DNA of 64,000 nucleotides. Source: Apricaphanius iberus. Lineage: Eukaryota; Chordata; Actinopteri; Cyprinodontiformes; Aphaniidae. Within the stretch, counting starts at the first letter, position 1; each line of letters starts with the position of its first letter. The notes beneath the pieces are model-generated. The model saw only the letters and a list, made by a program, of their open reading frames with translations. It did not search any database and was not told the origin of the DNA. This document shows positions 1 through 11,114 of this stretch, in pieces. The position numbers were made by a program, and so were the translations under genes. The stretch covers positions 434,001-498,000 of the forward strand of contig JAPXFQ010000113.1 in the NCBI GenBank assembly GCA_028564705.1, given 5' to 3'.

Positions 1-135
1 TGTTAATATTTGCCTTTGTCTTAAAATAAGTAAATAATCTTATGGAATAGAATAAATTATGTATAAAAATCTGTTTATAATACACAATATTTTTGCTAAT
101 TAAAAAATGCATGACAAAAGCCCCACAAAAATAAT

Positions 136-212
136 TGGACCTTAAATCGCAATCGCAATATTGAAGAAAAAAAATCACAATTAGATTATTTTTCAAAATC
201 GTTCAGCCCTAG
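136..212. mobile_element. hAT-like transposon end (fragment)
   Basis: An A/T-rich stretch with alternating 'aatcgcaat' motifs ends in 'gttcagccctag'. Read in reverse this begins CAGGGCTGAACGATTTT, a common terminus of teleost hAT non-autonomous elements. Only one end is present; the Rex3 copy starts two bases further on. The family call rests on recognising this motif, and no target duplication could be checked because the other end is absent. Confidence 0.55.
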
Positions 213-213
213 T

Positions 214-1062
214 TGAGGGGGTCCGTTTTGGTGACCTCAGGATCAGGTCGCTGCTTTTTGCAGATGATTTGGTCCTGTTGGCTTCATCTGAACCAACAGA
301 ACTGGAGCAGTTCGCAGCCGAGTGTGAAGCGGCTGGGATGAGGATCAGCACCTCCAAATCCGAGACCATAGTCCTGAGCCGGAAAAGGGTAGGGTGCCTT
401 CTTCGGGTCGGGGATGGGGTCCTTCCTCAAGTGCAGGAGTTCAAGTATCTGGAGGTCTTGTTCAAGAATGAGGGAAAAATGGAGCGGGAGATCGATAGGC
501 GGATTGGTAAGGCGTCTGCAGTTATGCGGGCGCTGTACCGGTCTGTCGTGGTAAAGAGAGAGCTGAGCCAAAAGGCAAAGCTCTCAATTTACCGGTCAAT
601 CTACATTCCTTCCCTGATTTATGGTCACGAACTTTTGGTGGTGACCCAAAAAACAAGATCACGGATACAGGCGGCTGAAATAAGTTTCCTCCGCAGAGTG
701 GCTGGGCTCTCCCTTAGAGATAGGGTGAGGAGCCCGGTCATCCGGAGGGGGCTCAGAGTAGAGTCGCTGCTCCTCCACATCGAGAGTAGCCAGTTGAGGT
801 GGCTCGGGCATCTGGTCAGGATGCCTCCTGGACGCCTCCCTGGTGAGGTGTTCCGGGCACGTCCCACCGGGAGGAGGTCTAGGGGAAGACCCAGGACTCT
901 CTGGAGGGACTATGTCTCCCGGCTGGCCTGGGAACGCCTCGGGATCCCTCCCGAGGAGCTGGCCCAAGTGGCTGAGGAGAGGGAAGTCTGGGTCTCTCTG
1001 CTTAGGCTACTGCCCCCGAGACCCGATCCCGGATAAGCGAAAGAAGATGGATGGATGGATGG
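214..1062 (+). mobile_element. Rex3 (RTE-clade) LINE, 5'-truncated copy
   Basis: A dead-on-arrival copy that begins inside the reverse-transcriptase domain, just before LLFADD, and runs through the C-terminal region to a tail of GATG repeats (about 1045-1062). GATG-type 3' repeats are characteristic of teleost Rex3. Severe 5' truncation is normal for target-primed LINE insertion. No exact target duplication is evident. The 5' end sits directly against a hAT terminus, so this is a nested or adjacent insertion. Confidence 0.9.
217..1036 (+). pseudogene. Rex3 reverse transcriptase, C-terminal fragment
   Basis: One open frame runs from the truncation point to a natural TAA, about 273 codons including a short stretch upstream of the first in-frame TTG. 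It starts at reverse-transcriptase motif C (FADD, codons at about 257-268). Next comes the AAECEAAGMRIS segment, then the RTE-type thumb and C-terminal region ending LLPPRPDPG, a typical Rex3 C-terminus. The N-terminal endonuclease and reverse-transcriptase motifs A and B are missing, so it cannot be functional. The absence of internal stops over about 820 bases implies a fairly young insertion. No host promoter is apparent. Confidence 0.9.
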
Positions 1063-1159
1063 TATTCAGTCATACTAGAGGCTATAGCAAATTTAATGGG
1101 AATAAAACTGAATAAGACCTTTGCTGTCTCTTATAAATAGAAATCTGAAAAGTATAGCA

Positions 1160-1196
1160 TGGATATGATATGGATGGATAAATGGATGGATGTATA
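1160..1196. repeat. Imperfect ATGG/GATA short tandem repeat
   Basis: Irregular 'atggatgg' units lie about 100 bases downstream of the Rex3 GATG tail and may be a decayed extension of it or an independent microsatellite. Confidence 0.6.
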
Positions 1197-1245
1197 TTCA
1201 TGGTTTTGTTTTTTGTTTTGATTTGCTAAATAGCTCATGGTCAAA

Positions 1246-1960
1246 CAGACTAGATGGAGAACATCTGTCAACTTTCATTTGTTTTCATCTGAGCAGAGAT
1301 CCTTCTTCCCCTGTATGGCTTATGAAAAACTTCAAAAGGGATTTTGTATGTCTTTCTTTCAACAAATGCTTTCTTTTCACCAATCTTCGATACAGGCTGG
1401 AATTGTGGGGTGTATGACAATTTCTCGTATTGTCAGTATAATGTCTCACCTGAGTTGTGGGCCTCTGCAGCTGCTCCAGAGTTACTGTTGGGCTCTTTGT
1501 CTGATGAATGGATTCATTAAAAGGCCTGTGATTTCAAGTGAATGTCCGATGTTTTATCACTGTGCCACAATCTTTCCCTTTTTAGGTTACAGACTGAACA
1601 TTGCTCTGTGAGATGTTCAAAACTTTGGATTCTGATTGAATATCTCTACAACTTTATCTTAGACCTGTCTGCTGTGTTCCTTGTTTTTCATGATGCTATT
1701 TGTTCATGAATTGTCTCTAACAAAACTCGGATGCCTTCACAGAACAGGTTGATGTATGTTGGGGGTTTTAAGAGTTTCGTAAGGACATTTGATTTGATTT
1801 TTGAAGGGAACTAGATTTTATTTTGTGGCATTATATTAAAGTGTGCTAAATACAAACACCTGTCAGACTTCACACATTTATATAAAAAACAAAGTTAAAC
1901 CTTGAATGCCTTTTCATCCTCCTCAAAATTATGCATCACTTAGTGATACATTTAAACATA
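1246..1960 (-). mobile_element. Tc1/mariner-like transposon, decayed copy A
   Basis: Minus-strand relic of a Tc1-like transposase family repeated five times or more in this window. Recognisable blocks on the plus strand, in order: 'tcatctgagcagag', 'ccttcttcc', 'atggctt', 'tttctttcaac', 'gagctgtgg'-like at 1452, 'ctgcagctgctccagagtta' (1465-1484), 'tctgtgagatgttcaaa' near 1603, 'gacctgtctgctgtgttcctt' near 1662, and 'ttcacagaaca' near 1737. The right side continues into the subterminal region (about 1810-1950). The left terminus and catalytic centre are missing and many stops and indels are present. Two overlapping short plus-strand ORFs here are accidental. Confidence 0.8.
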
Positions 1961-3259
1961 AAATCCGAATATAATTAATCAAGTTTCCGGTTTTAACCTT
2001 TGAAGATAACAAATACAGAACACAATTTTTGGAAAGAAATGCAATGTCGCATGATGAGAATCTTCAATGCTGAGAATGATGACTGAGAGAGAATAAAGTC
2101 CCCTCATACAAAGAAATAGACTGAGACGGGAGCGTATTTGGCACAGACCATTAGCCTCTTCCCCTTCTGCAGGAGAGCCCAGGCACTAATGGTTGCTCTC
2201 CTGGAGAAAGCGATGGAGTAAAGCACAGCAGGGGGCTCTAATACGATAACTCCCCCATTAACCCTGGGGAACAGTCTTTTAGAGATGCTATCAGAGCAAG
2301 CATACGTCTCCCTGATGCTCTCCCCTGTCGCCATGCAAAACAAAAAGGGGCAGCACCTGTCTGAGGTCTAATCAGAGCAACATATTGCCTAAGTCAAATT
2401 TAATGAGGATAGAGTAAAATTACTTCTGCTTTTAAACTTTGTTATTATAAACAAAGAGCCAAAGCTGCAGAGGTGGTAATTGGCTGCAGACATTCACTTC
2501 ATTTTTGGGCTTACGTCACTCTAATATTCTCGATATGTTTACAGTTCAAACATCTGCCTGTAGTGGCTGAGCACCTAAGGAATTTCACTCCTAAAAGGCA
2601 AAACGTGCACTTGTTTTCATAAAGTAAACACCATCTCCATGGTGAGCATGTTGTGTACAAAAGGTGTGTGCACAAGGACAGTGCCACCGCATGTCCCTAG
2701 TCGAAATAAGATGTAATCAGCCTCTAATTTTGTGTGTTTACACTTCCTTTGCTCCTTTTCTAAGACAGAGGCAAGTCTGATTGCACAGAGTGGAAGAGAA
2801 AATGAGGGAAAGACTGAAACTGTTTAATCTAATTTACTGAACCGGTGTAATATTTAAAACACAGCCTTTCATAAGCAAAATAACACAATAATGGCTACGT
2901 GTCTTTGAAGATCTTGCAAATCCAGGCAGGTTGCTTAGCCTCTTCATCGGCATACCTGCTTTCATTTGATAATTCCAGCACTTAATGTATAAAGAAGGAG
3001 AGAGTCCGGACGCTAAGTGGATAACCATATGCTGTCACAGTAGAACAGACGCGCCTCATATTGAGAGCTCTGTTGACCTGGGAATTGTGTGGGAGGTGCA
3101 GAGCAGGGGCGGAGAGGGGGCACAGGGGACTTGTGAGAGTTTTGCGAGGTACAAATCAAGGATTTAACTACTTCGGCAACTCTGCTGCTCACAAGGTGCA
3201 GGCCAGTGTTAAAGTGGTGCTTTCTGATTGGAGACTCACAAAATAGAATCTCATTCTAA
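1961..3259. other. No gene recognised; unique sequence
   Basis: AT-rich unique DNA. A GC-richer block at about 2100-2345 (open for 79 codons on the minus strand) and the segment 2480-2780 look non-repetitive and could be conserved non-coding DNA. No splice-bounded coding signal or known domain was seen. Confidence 0.5.
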
Positions 3260-3557
3260 AATAATACAAGATAGATTGGATGGAGGATATCTATGGACAT
3301 CCGTTTCAAAGTCTTCCAACTGATTCTCAGTTGGATTTACAGTAGAAATGCAGTTGGATTACAGAATTCTAGCGCAGCTTCATAACATCTCTGAATGTAT
3401 GTTTAGGGCTTTTATCCTGCTGGAAGATGAACCTCCGTCTATGGTCGCCTGTAACAGCTTTTTCTTGTTGGAGTACCCTGAAATTTGCCCTGAATTTAGC
3501 AATATCATCATAAACTCTGACCAGCATTCCCATCCCTTTTTAAGAAAAGCAACCTTA

Positions 3558-3957
3558 GGGGTCACGGTGGCACAGCTGGTAGCGCAGCTCACGTCACAAC
3601 TAGAAGGTCCTGGTTTCAATTCCCCCTGGGGATGCTGTGGGTGCTGAGGGTGGGCTTGTTCCTCTGCATCTTTGGCACCCACACCCTGGGTTGGCAAAAG
3701 TGTTTGCATGTTGCCTTGGGTAGCTTGGTATTCCCACAAAAACATGTATCAGTCCTGGGCCGTACACTGCCCCGTCCTGGCTGGCTGGGATGCCTGAAGG
3801 GCGGAAAGGATCTGGCTGAAATAACATGATCCTTCCATGCACTATGTCAAACAAGGGAATGCCCGCCCCATGAAAAGAAGGGCCTGCTCACCCTCCCGCA
3901 GTTGGCAGAAGGAGAGCACTGTACTTAGATAGCATAAAAAAAATGGAATATGAAAAA
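3558..3957 (+). mobile_element. tRNA-derived SINE with 13-bp target duplication
   Basis: The 5' head carries RNA polymerase III promoter-like boxes: an A-box-like TGGCACAGCTGGTAGCGCAG at about 3567 and a B-box-like GGTTTCAATTCC at about 3611. A roughly 300-bp unrelated body and an A-rich tail (about 3936-3957) follow. It is bracketed by a perfect 13-bp duplication, AAAAGCAACCTTA, at 3545-3557 and 3958-3970. Transcription would be by polymerase III and mobilisation by a partner LINE in trans. The body does not obviously match any LINE 3' end in this window. Family not identified. Confidence 0.85.
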
Positions 3958-3970
3958 AAAAGCAACCTTA

Positions 3971-4472
3971 AAGTGACAGTGTGTAAATTCTGCAGTACCT
4001 CTTTGAAAAAAGCCATTAAAATATTATGTAATAATAATTACGTAAAGCACATTAATTGCAAAATATTGGCGATATTGTAAAATATGACTTTAAAAATCAG
4101 TTTTAAAATACATAGGTGTGGGTCCTCTTTAAAGGGGAAAGCCAAATTTGATGATGTCTTTATTTCTACAAGAGCCCGAACGGACAAAGCGCACGGAACA
4201 TGCCCGCTACTAAAACATTGATTTCCCCTCAAAATGAAAAAAAGTTTCGCCATAAATACATTTTTACATCTATGCCAGTTCCAAGCGATGAAAGAGAGAC
4301 TGACGTGTTCATCAAGTTGCTGCAAATAGATAATTCTCAAGGAATTGAGAGTTTGAAAACAGCACTAGTTGGACCTCCGTTGTTTCTTACTCGAAAACAG
4401 ATACCGCATGCTTATGATAATTTAGGTATGCACTGCCCCCTACTGGCTGAAAATTACACACTGTGCCTATAA
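3971..4472. mobile_element. Non-autonomous TTAA-type DNA element (MITE)
   Basis: Imperfect terminal inverted repeats: left 'gacagtgtgtaaatt' (about 3974) and right 'aaattacacactgtg' (about 4450). Near-TTAA sequence lies at both edges. This layout fits piggyBac- or Kolobok-type non-autonomous elements, which target TTAA. It splits the Tc1-like copy B and is itself flanked on the left by the SINE. A 90-codon ORF inside (4200-4472) runs into the inverted repeat and is not a gene. Confidence 0.6.
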
Positions 4473-5345
4473 AGCAAAACACTGACACAATGTTAGGACA
4501 ATACAGTAGCATTGAGCACGTAGGTCAAACGATTCAAATTTGGTCTCATTTGACTAGAACACCTTCTTCCACACATTAAAAGAGTGCCTTACATGAAAGG
4601 CGATAAACAAAAAAATATTTCTTATGGCTTTCATTGGTTATCTCTAACACAAAGGCCCAGTTTGGAAAGATTTTAACTAGTAGTTTTTCAGTCAAAAAAA
4701 CAAAACAAAAAAAACTACCCCACCTCTCCCAGAGTTACTTTCCTTTTGACTGCTTCTTTAATTCATGCTATTATCGTCTTGTTGTCTGGCGTGTGAGTTT
4801 AGCTAGACAGCCAGTTTAGGTGCCCGACTACTCATTACATTTTTCTGATAATGGATTGAGCAGTGCTTTGTAAGATGTTTAAATCTTGGAATATTGTGTT
4901 TCCTGTAGAACCTAACTTTGCTTTAAAGGTTTTGATTTATGTCTGACTTGTCTGCTGTCTTCATTGGTTGTGAAGTAGCTGCTTGTCCACAAATGTTCTC
5001 TAACAAACCCCAGAGACCTTTACAGTATAGCTGGAGTTATACTGAGATCATTTTGCACACAGAACGACTATTTTTACTATGATGATGAATCCATTTGTTT
5101 TTCTTAATTGTATTTAGGGATATTAGGGATATAAGAGGCCTGAATAAAAATGCAAACCTAATTTTAAATATTTCTACTCGTGAAAACTTCACTTCCCCTC
5201 AACGTCACAAGTATTTTCTATTTTGTTTTGGTCTATCAAAGAATGTCCCGAGAAATTCCATATAGGCTTGTGGTAGTATTCGACAAAACATTAATGGGGT
5301 TCAATGGGGTCTGCATACTTTTTAAAGAGACTTTACATTACACAA

Positions 5346-6730
5346 AAAGTGCAAGGGATCATAAGGCACTTGGGATGGGAAAAAAACTCAGATAAAGCAC
5401 ATGAGTGGAACAGATCTAAGAAAAACTGCAACACAGAAAGAGAATTTGCAGAACTGCTACGGTTCTTTATTGGGCGACACATAAAATCAAAGGCAGATGT
5501 CCGCTCTCTGTTTGACCAAACCACATCAGCTGTCGCTCCCCTTGTTTGCTCCAGTCTCCCCAATTATTTCTCCAAGGGGGACGAACCAAAAACCAACCAT
5601 CAGTAAACACGCAGGCTCCTCTCAGATTCCATGAATGTCAAGCTCCACAGACAAGAAGTCCGCCAGCCTCTGTTTGTATGATGGGGGAAACCCCGAGCCG
5701 GTTCTGATACAGAGCTATCACGCTAGTTTGGGGGAAGTGTTATTATGGTTAAACATGCCAGAAGATCTGCCTCATCATGAAACAAACCCACCCGTTTGTC
5801 AAAGAACTGGTGGATCCTCTGGGAGGCACATGTTTTGCTCTGTTTTGTCGTACTTATAGTTTGATGCTGTTATAGTATAGGTATCCAAACAAAAAACTCA
5901 TGGTTCTTTAAGATTCCAAATGGCGAAGCAAGGGAGGGTGAGGAAAATTTTAATAATCATCGATGAGAAAGCCCTACAAATGAAATAGTTTGAATCAAAT
6001 GTAATTCTATAAACCCTGTCTTAATAGTTTGTTTCTGGCATTATATTCAGCTTGTGCTTTTTTTAAATGCTGGCCAATCAGTTCTTTTCCAATGTTTCAG
6101 ACAGCTTCTGCCCTGATTGCAATGAGTTGTGGGTATTTCCTGCCTCTAAGCCTCGCATATGGATCCAGTAAGGCAGTGGCTAAGGGGACTACCGTTTCTC
6201 TCCACAACATCCCTCTTTTTTTTATGCTTGATTTTTTTTTTTTTTACAGGAAAGCAAAACACTGTTGTAATTTCTGGCTGTGTTGTCAAAATACTAAGCT
6301 GGGTTCTGGCTCAACATCTGCACACATGTAGCCAAGAAAAATCCCAAGAGGCAAGTGTGGCCGAATTTTGTTTAATCCAAGGCATGATCGCCATCTCAGC
6401 CACACCTATTGCTTTCTTGCGAATCTTGGGTCTGTTTCTATCTAATATTGTTTTTCAAATAGAGATACAGTACCCTGCATCATAATTCCAATTTGCTAAA
6501 TGAAGTTGCTGGTTTCTGAGATTTAGCCTCAGAATAATTCCAGCTGTTCTGTTACTGTTTCTTAGAGTACATCAGTGAACAAACAGCATTGTGACTACCA
6601 AGAAGTCAACAGACATGTCATGGTTCAAGTTGAGCAGAAATTTAAAGCAGAGAGAGCCAAAATATGTAGCAGGTTATGATTATTAAGAATAAGTAATATA
6701 AATGTACTGACTGGTGCCGCTTGTGTGAGG
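5346..6730. other. No gene recognised; unique sequence
   Basis: Several overlapping open frames of 60-108 codons occur here (for example 5304-5606 and 6029-6485 on the plus strand). None shows a recognisable domain or a splice context, and they overlap each other in different frames. Contains T-runs near 6216-6246. Confidence 0.4.
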
Positions 6731-7450
6731 AGAAGACGGAAAGAGTGCTTTGCAAATCTGATGAATGAGGAAAACAAGAAAGAATGCAGAGTAGTTGAGC
6801 TGACTATTGTGGATCAGGAAGTAGCTAAGATTAGCAAGGATGATGTAAAGAAAGCAACAACAGAGGAATTAAGCTAATGAGTCATACAATGAAGTTTTGG
6901 GAGAGAGTAGTTGAAGCCAGGCTTAGATCAAAAGGAAGCCTTTGTGACCAGCAGTATGGTTTCATGCCAAGAAAGAGTATTACAGATGCAACTCTTGCTT
7001 TAAGGATACTGATGGAGAAGTACAGAGAAGGCCAGATGGAGCTGCATTGTATATTTGTATATTTAGAGTAAGTGTATGACAGGGTTTCAGGAGAGGAGCT
7101 ATGATACGGCAAAGGAAGGTCTGGAGTGGCAGAGAAGTAGGCTTTGTAAGAGTGGTGCAGGACATGTATGAGAACTGTGAGGTGTTCCGTAGAAATAAAG
7201 GAGTTCAAGGTGGAGGGGGGACTGCATCAAGGATCAGATCTAAGCCCCTAGTTGTTTGTAAAAGTGATGGTCAGGCTAATAGATGAAGTAAGAAAGGAAT
7301 ATCCATGTACTATGATGTTTGCAGATGACATTGTAATCTGTGGTGAGAGCAGGGTGAAGATAGAGGAAAAGCTAAAGAGGATGAAGCATGTACAGGAAAA
7401 AAGGAATGGAGATTAGTCACACCAGGACTGAATGCACACATGGAATCTTG
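6731..7450 (+). pseudogene. RTE-type LINE reverse transcriptase, decayed fragment
   Basis: Translated pieces match RTE/BovB-like reverse transcriptases. A pre-RT piece around 6735-6870 contains NEENKKECRVVE. Then FWERVVEARLRSKGSLCDQQYGF at 6897, MPRKSITDATLALRIL, LHCIFVYLE (motif A decayed; the usual VDLEKAYDRVP has an in-frame stop), VRVVQDMYENCEVF near 7149, and MMFADDIVICGESR near 7315 (motif C intact). At least two frameshifts and several stops separate them. The sequence fades after about 7450. Neither the endonuclease nor a 3' tail was found. Confidence 0.85.
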
Positions 7451-8828
7451 AAGTTACAGAGAAATTAAAGTAGGGGGAGAACTTTGGACACCTAGGATCT
7501 GGTGAAGGGGAAATGGCAAAGGATATCCAAATACAGAACCAATCTGGAACACTATAGGTGAAAAAATGAATGGTAAATGGCCTGTAATTGTACATTACTG
7601 CATCTAGTCCTGAGGATCCCAAACTGTTTCATACCACATTTAGTCATTCACACTGTCATACAGCTGCCCTGGCTGCCAAACACTGTACTGACCACCACCA
7701 GCAGGCAAGGCAGGTGAAGTGTCTTTCGCAAGGACAAAACAGCGAGAATGATGGAGCAGGTATTTGAACGAACAACCCCCCCATTACAGGACTTACTCCC
7801 CAAGAAGACTTTTACCTGTACCTACACGAAAAGTAGATTCTATCAAACTTCAAGACACTACAAAACACACACAACATTCAGATGTATTTCTCTCTTGGTA
7901 AAGCGAAGACTGTCACAATTATAACAATTATTATAACGATTGTAATTCTAACAGTTTTAATCCCCTCCATTAGAGGGAGCCGGTTTTTAAGGTAAACCTC
8001 CTTATCAGATCAGTTTAAAAAGCCAAAGTGGATGTCAAAAAGATCTTCACAAATAAAAATAAGGCTAACATCCTCATGAAACATAACCTTTAGGAGAACA
8101 GGCCATGTTAGCGACAAGATGCACATAAATGCTTTTAAAGGCATAACCGGGATGTCAGGTGTAATGTTTGATATGTTTAATATTTTCATCAGTTGGAAAA
8201 TAATTCCTCAAGATCTACAAGTAATCGCATTAAAGCCACACATATGTAAGGCAAACCTACCCGGTAATGATGTTGGTTTAAAGGAAAGGAGTGAGATTTC
8301 AGAAGTTCGTTGCAGATGGCACATCAGCAGAATCACATTATGTCCAAGAAGAGCCAGTAAGGTAACCCCTGCATAGTATTCCTTATGACTTTTTTAACCT
8401 TAAAACAAATTATTTCATCCATTTCCACTGGAAGGTTAAGAGATATTGGTAAGGTGATCATTTTAAAAATTGTAACATATCTTTTTGGAGTACTGAGAAA
8501 GGGTCTATGATATGGAATCTTCCACATTTATTGGTAAATAAGTGTAAAAAAATTTAAAGTAATTACTATTTGAACAACCGCCATGTGCAGCAGTATTTAG
8601 TTTGCACAGAAATGATTAACAGGTGTTTTTTTTAACAAGCTTTGAATTGGGGTGTGCAAAGCAGCCGGTTTGTATCTGTATTTGTTGCGCAGGGTTAGCA
8701 ACCTAAATCAGTGATGTTTGGTAATCTCAAAATGAATTCAGAGTTACAAATAATTATTGAAGGTATCCCAAATTAAAGTATGAAATCATATACCATATTG
8801 GGAATCATATTTTATAATGACATTTCTT
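7451..8828. other. Mostly unique; one short dispersed repeat
   Basis: The segment 7640-7800 contains 'cattcacactg', 'agctgccctgg', 'accaccacca' and 'gtgaagtgtctttcgcaagg', the order seen in a repeat common in teleost genomes that ends in a tRNA-like region. It is too decayed to classify. Nothing else is recognised. Confidence 0.45.
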
Positions 8829-8897
8829 GTAAAGTGCCCTGTGATTACATCTGTTGTGAATCAGTGCTATGAAAAATAAACTCAATTGAATAAATTG
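8829..8897 (+). mobile_element. L2-type LINE 3' tail
   Basis: The sequence 'gtaaagtgccctgtgattac', then 'tctgttgtgaatcagtgctatgaaa', then an ATTGAA-rich end, matches the 3' hairpin and short-repeat tail of L2-clade LINEs and of SINEs that borrow that tail. The body is absent. Confidence 0.65.
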
Positions 8898-9430
8898 ACA
8901 TGGAAACCCCATATCAGACACATAAAAAACAAGAATCTCAAAAAAAGCTTATTGATTTTAAATAAAGTTAAACTATACATTGATGGAAATGTACTCTGTA
9001 ATTTATACTATATCCTGTTACTACCATACTTTACATATTGTGTAGAGGTGAGGGGAAACACTAGAGCACAAGTAATTATTTAGTATGATTACAGAATTGA
9101 GCAGTGCAGATCATTCAAAAGGCTGCTTTTTTAGATCACATTCATAATTTCTTCATCCAAATGCTAAAATGTCTTGATCTCGTAAAATATAATAAAACTA
9201 TAATTCTACTTAAAGCATTCAACAAATGATTACCAGTTAATCTACATTGCATCTTTACAACTCGAGAAAGAGTTTATAATCTGATAAAATATGGATTTTC
9301 ATTTCTTAAAGTTCAACCTACTCAGAACAGTTTTTGTGTCTGCATGAGGAGTGGAACTATGAAAGAGTCTGGACAAACACTATAAGCGATGCCAAATATT
9401 CACCAGTTTAAACTGTTATATAAACATCAG
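8886..9430 (+). pseudogene. Jockey-superfamily LINE ORF2, C-terminal fragment
   Basis: Translation gives a typical post-reverse-transcriptase region: LTWKPHIRHIKNK, then YYILLLPYFTYCVEVRGN (8985-9050). A frame change leads to QKAAFLDHIHNFF and MLKCLDLVKYNKTIILLKAFN, and finally NIHQFKLLYKHQ near 9392. These are C-terminal landmarks of fish CR1/L2/Rex1-like elements ('LPYLxYCVEVWGN', 'PNIxxFKxxYK'). Several stops and frameshifts; 5' truncated; no tail seen before the next repeat begins. Confidence 0.75.
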
Positions 9431-9595
9431 GTCTGTGTCAGGTTCTGGGGTTCGAACTCAGGCGCACAGACGGGTTTGGAGAAGTTATTTCCCATTTTAT
9501 TAAAACATCCAAATATAATCCTGGGCTCACAGAATGAGAAACAACACGAGGGGAGGTATGATGAGGATCCAGCGAGGACAGACAGGCAAAGGGAG

Positions 9596-9622
9596 GTATA
9601 TATATACACACACACACACACA
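9596..9622. repeat. (TA)n(CA)n microsatellite
   Basis: TATATATA followed by about nine CA units. A second CA tract lies at 12399-12425 on the other side of the inner insertion, followed by a G run (12430-12440). This suggests one CA tract was split when the element below inserted. Confidence 0.9.
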
Positions 9623-9685
9623 ATTTTGTTTTACTATCTTTTGGGGACTTCTCATTGACATAATGCTTTCCGTAGTCCCTTACCC

Positions 9686-9711
9686 TAGGGTTAGGGTTAA
9701 CCCTAACCCTA
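9686..9711. repeat. 26-bp palindrome of head-to-head TTAGGG units
   Basis: AGGGTTAGGGTT (9687-9698) is followed immediately by its exact reverse complement (9699-9710); bases 9686 and 9711 extend the pairing. It belongs to the telomere-motif element, not to a chromosome end. Confidence 0.95.
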
Positions 9712-10724
9712 ACCAAAAACACCATTCTTGGAAAATCATCTGGACCTCCGGGACCTGAAGCACCTCTACATCCTGACCCCAAGGGAAGAACAAGAGAACT
9801 ACAAGCACCTCCAAGGGATTTGGGAGAGATTGAGTTTGGCAAAAACAGTTCTTTTCAGAACTAACGGCCTAGCAAGCCAAACACCGACAGGCAGCCATCT
9901 TAACAAGAAGCCACACGGCCTCCTACCCTGGGGGATCCCTCGCAGACCTCCATCTCGGAGTGAACACAGGACTCCAGGAGGACACCTACAATTTAGGTTT
10001 ACAATTGTATAATCCTTCTACACTCAACTCTAACCACTACCCTTTCTCTAGCTCCCACTTGCACCCCTCCTGAGGAGAACTCTACATGACTGTTGACACC
10101 TAGCGGTGATAACGTTAGCAGTCCGCCATCGTAAGTATAGCGCCCTACAGTAAGGGGGTCTTGGTTAAGGACCTTAATGCGACCGAGTCTTCTATAGAGG
10201 AATACCTCAACACACACCAGAACATTTCTGCACCTCACACATCTCTAGGAACCACAAAATATCAATTGGCTGGCCTCAAATTGTCACACTATTACTAGAT
10301 CAAATACCCAACAGCCTTTAGTAGAACTGCTCCTTAGGTAAAACTGGACCTAGAACAAACTTTATAAACCCAACTTACCTTTATGGTTTGCTTAAAAGAA
10401 ATTTTTAAACCATTAGCATCAACAATAATTACCACTTTATTCTTATTGTGAACTTTCACTCTCACAACAAAAATTCCTTAAAAAGTAACCTACGTATTCA
10501 GATTAAATCTTCTTAAACTATACGAAAACCCACAGAAATTACCAGCTAAACCCTTAAAACGTATACAAATTTTATTAAATCAATCTGACCTCCTAAAACC
10601 AATACATAGAAATCTACCCAAACAAAACCGTTTACAGGGACAGAAACACTCGCTTAATCACCAAAATCACCACTCTATTGGACTCCTGAACCTGCCCAGG
10701 GGTTGATCTCCCTGAGGACGCACG

Positions 10725-10784
10725 CCAGAGGAGAGACTCGTATGGTGGTTAAAACGGCCGAAACGAGTCGCCTGTATCCTCTGG
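10725..10784. repeat. Two-part inverted repeat (hairpin)
   Basis: CCAGAGGA (10725-10732) and GACTCGT (10735-10741) pair with ACGAGTC (10763-10769) and TCCTCTGG (10777-10784), giving 15 base pairs around a 21-base loop with a small asymmetric bulge. Confidence 0.85.
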
Positions 10785-10873
10785 TCCACCACTGATGAGA
10801 GGTTCTTGAAATTTCCTAAAGAACTTAATCTAGCTACCCAATAAAGGTAAAATATCCTTGATATCTTGCCTCA

Positions 10874-10890
10874 TTTATTGCGGCAATAAA
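10874..10890. repeat. 17-bp palindrome ending in AATAAA
   Basis: TTTATTGC, G, GCAATAAA. It carries a polyadenylation hexamer in both orientations. Confidence 0.8.
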
Positions 10891-11114
10891 AAAACATAGG
10901 ACCTTATTAGAAGCTCTAAAATAAAAAAACACAGGGAAAACACGCTCTTCAGTTTAGTTAAATGTCAAACCAAAAACCAAATATGAAAAACAACGACTTC
11001 TGTGCCAAAAGGATCCTACCTATTTTGCAAATCTTACACAATTTCCCAAATCTACAACTGACAGACAGCCCAGAAATCCAACAAGACGTTAATAAGGCTA
11101 AAAGATTTTCCAGT

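Larger units (their letters stand above)
3260..5345 (-). mobile_element. Tc1/mariner-like transposon copy B, interrupted by two insertions
   Basis: Minus-strand transposase relic in three visible blocks. 3260-3557 holds the 'ctggaagatgaacctccgtc' block (reverse of the conserved transposase FQQDNDPKH region) and 'actctgaccagc'. 4471-4730 holds 'ttggtctcatttgac' and 'caccttcttccacac'. 4840-5345 holds 'attgagcagtgctttgtaagatg', 'tctaacaaacccc' and the right subterminal region with 'ttttggtctatcaaagaatg'. Between the first two blocks lie a SINE and a TTAA-type element. Many frameshifts make it non-coding. The left terminus is not clear; the right one lies near 5345. Confidence 0.8.

Noticed and set aside
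269..967. Several overlapping minus-strand ORFs
   Set aside because: Antisense shadows of the Rex3 reverse-transcriptase frame.
3558..3630. tRNA gene
   Set aside because: A and B boxes are present but it does not fold as a cloverleaf, and it is the head of a SINE with body, tail and target duplication.
4200..4472. 90-codon plus-strand ORF
   Set aside because: It runs into the terminal repeat of a non-autonomous DNA element and has no domain.
9681..9715. True telomere or chromosome end
   Set aside because: Only a few motif units, inside a dispersed repeat, with unique DNA on both sides.
10790..10830. CTGATGAG followed by GAAA, as in a hammerhead ribozyme core
   Set aside because: Stem II would be three weak pairs, stem III three pairs with a long loop, and no sequence upstream pairs with the expected stem I strand.
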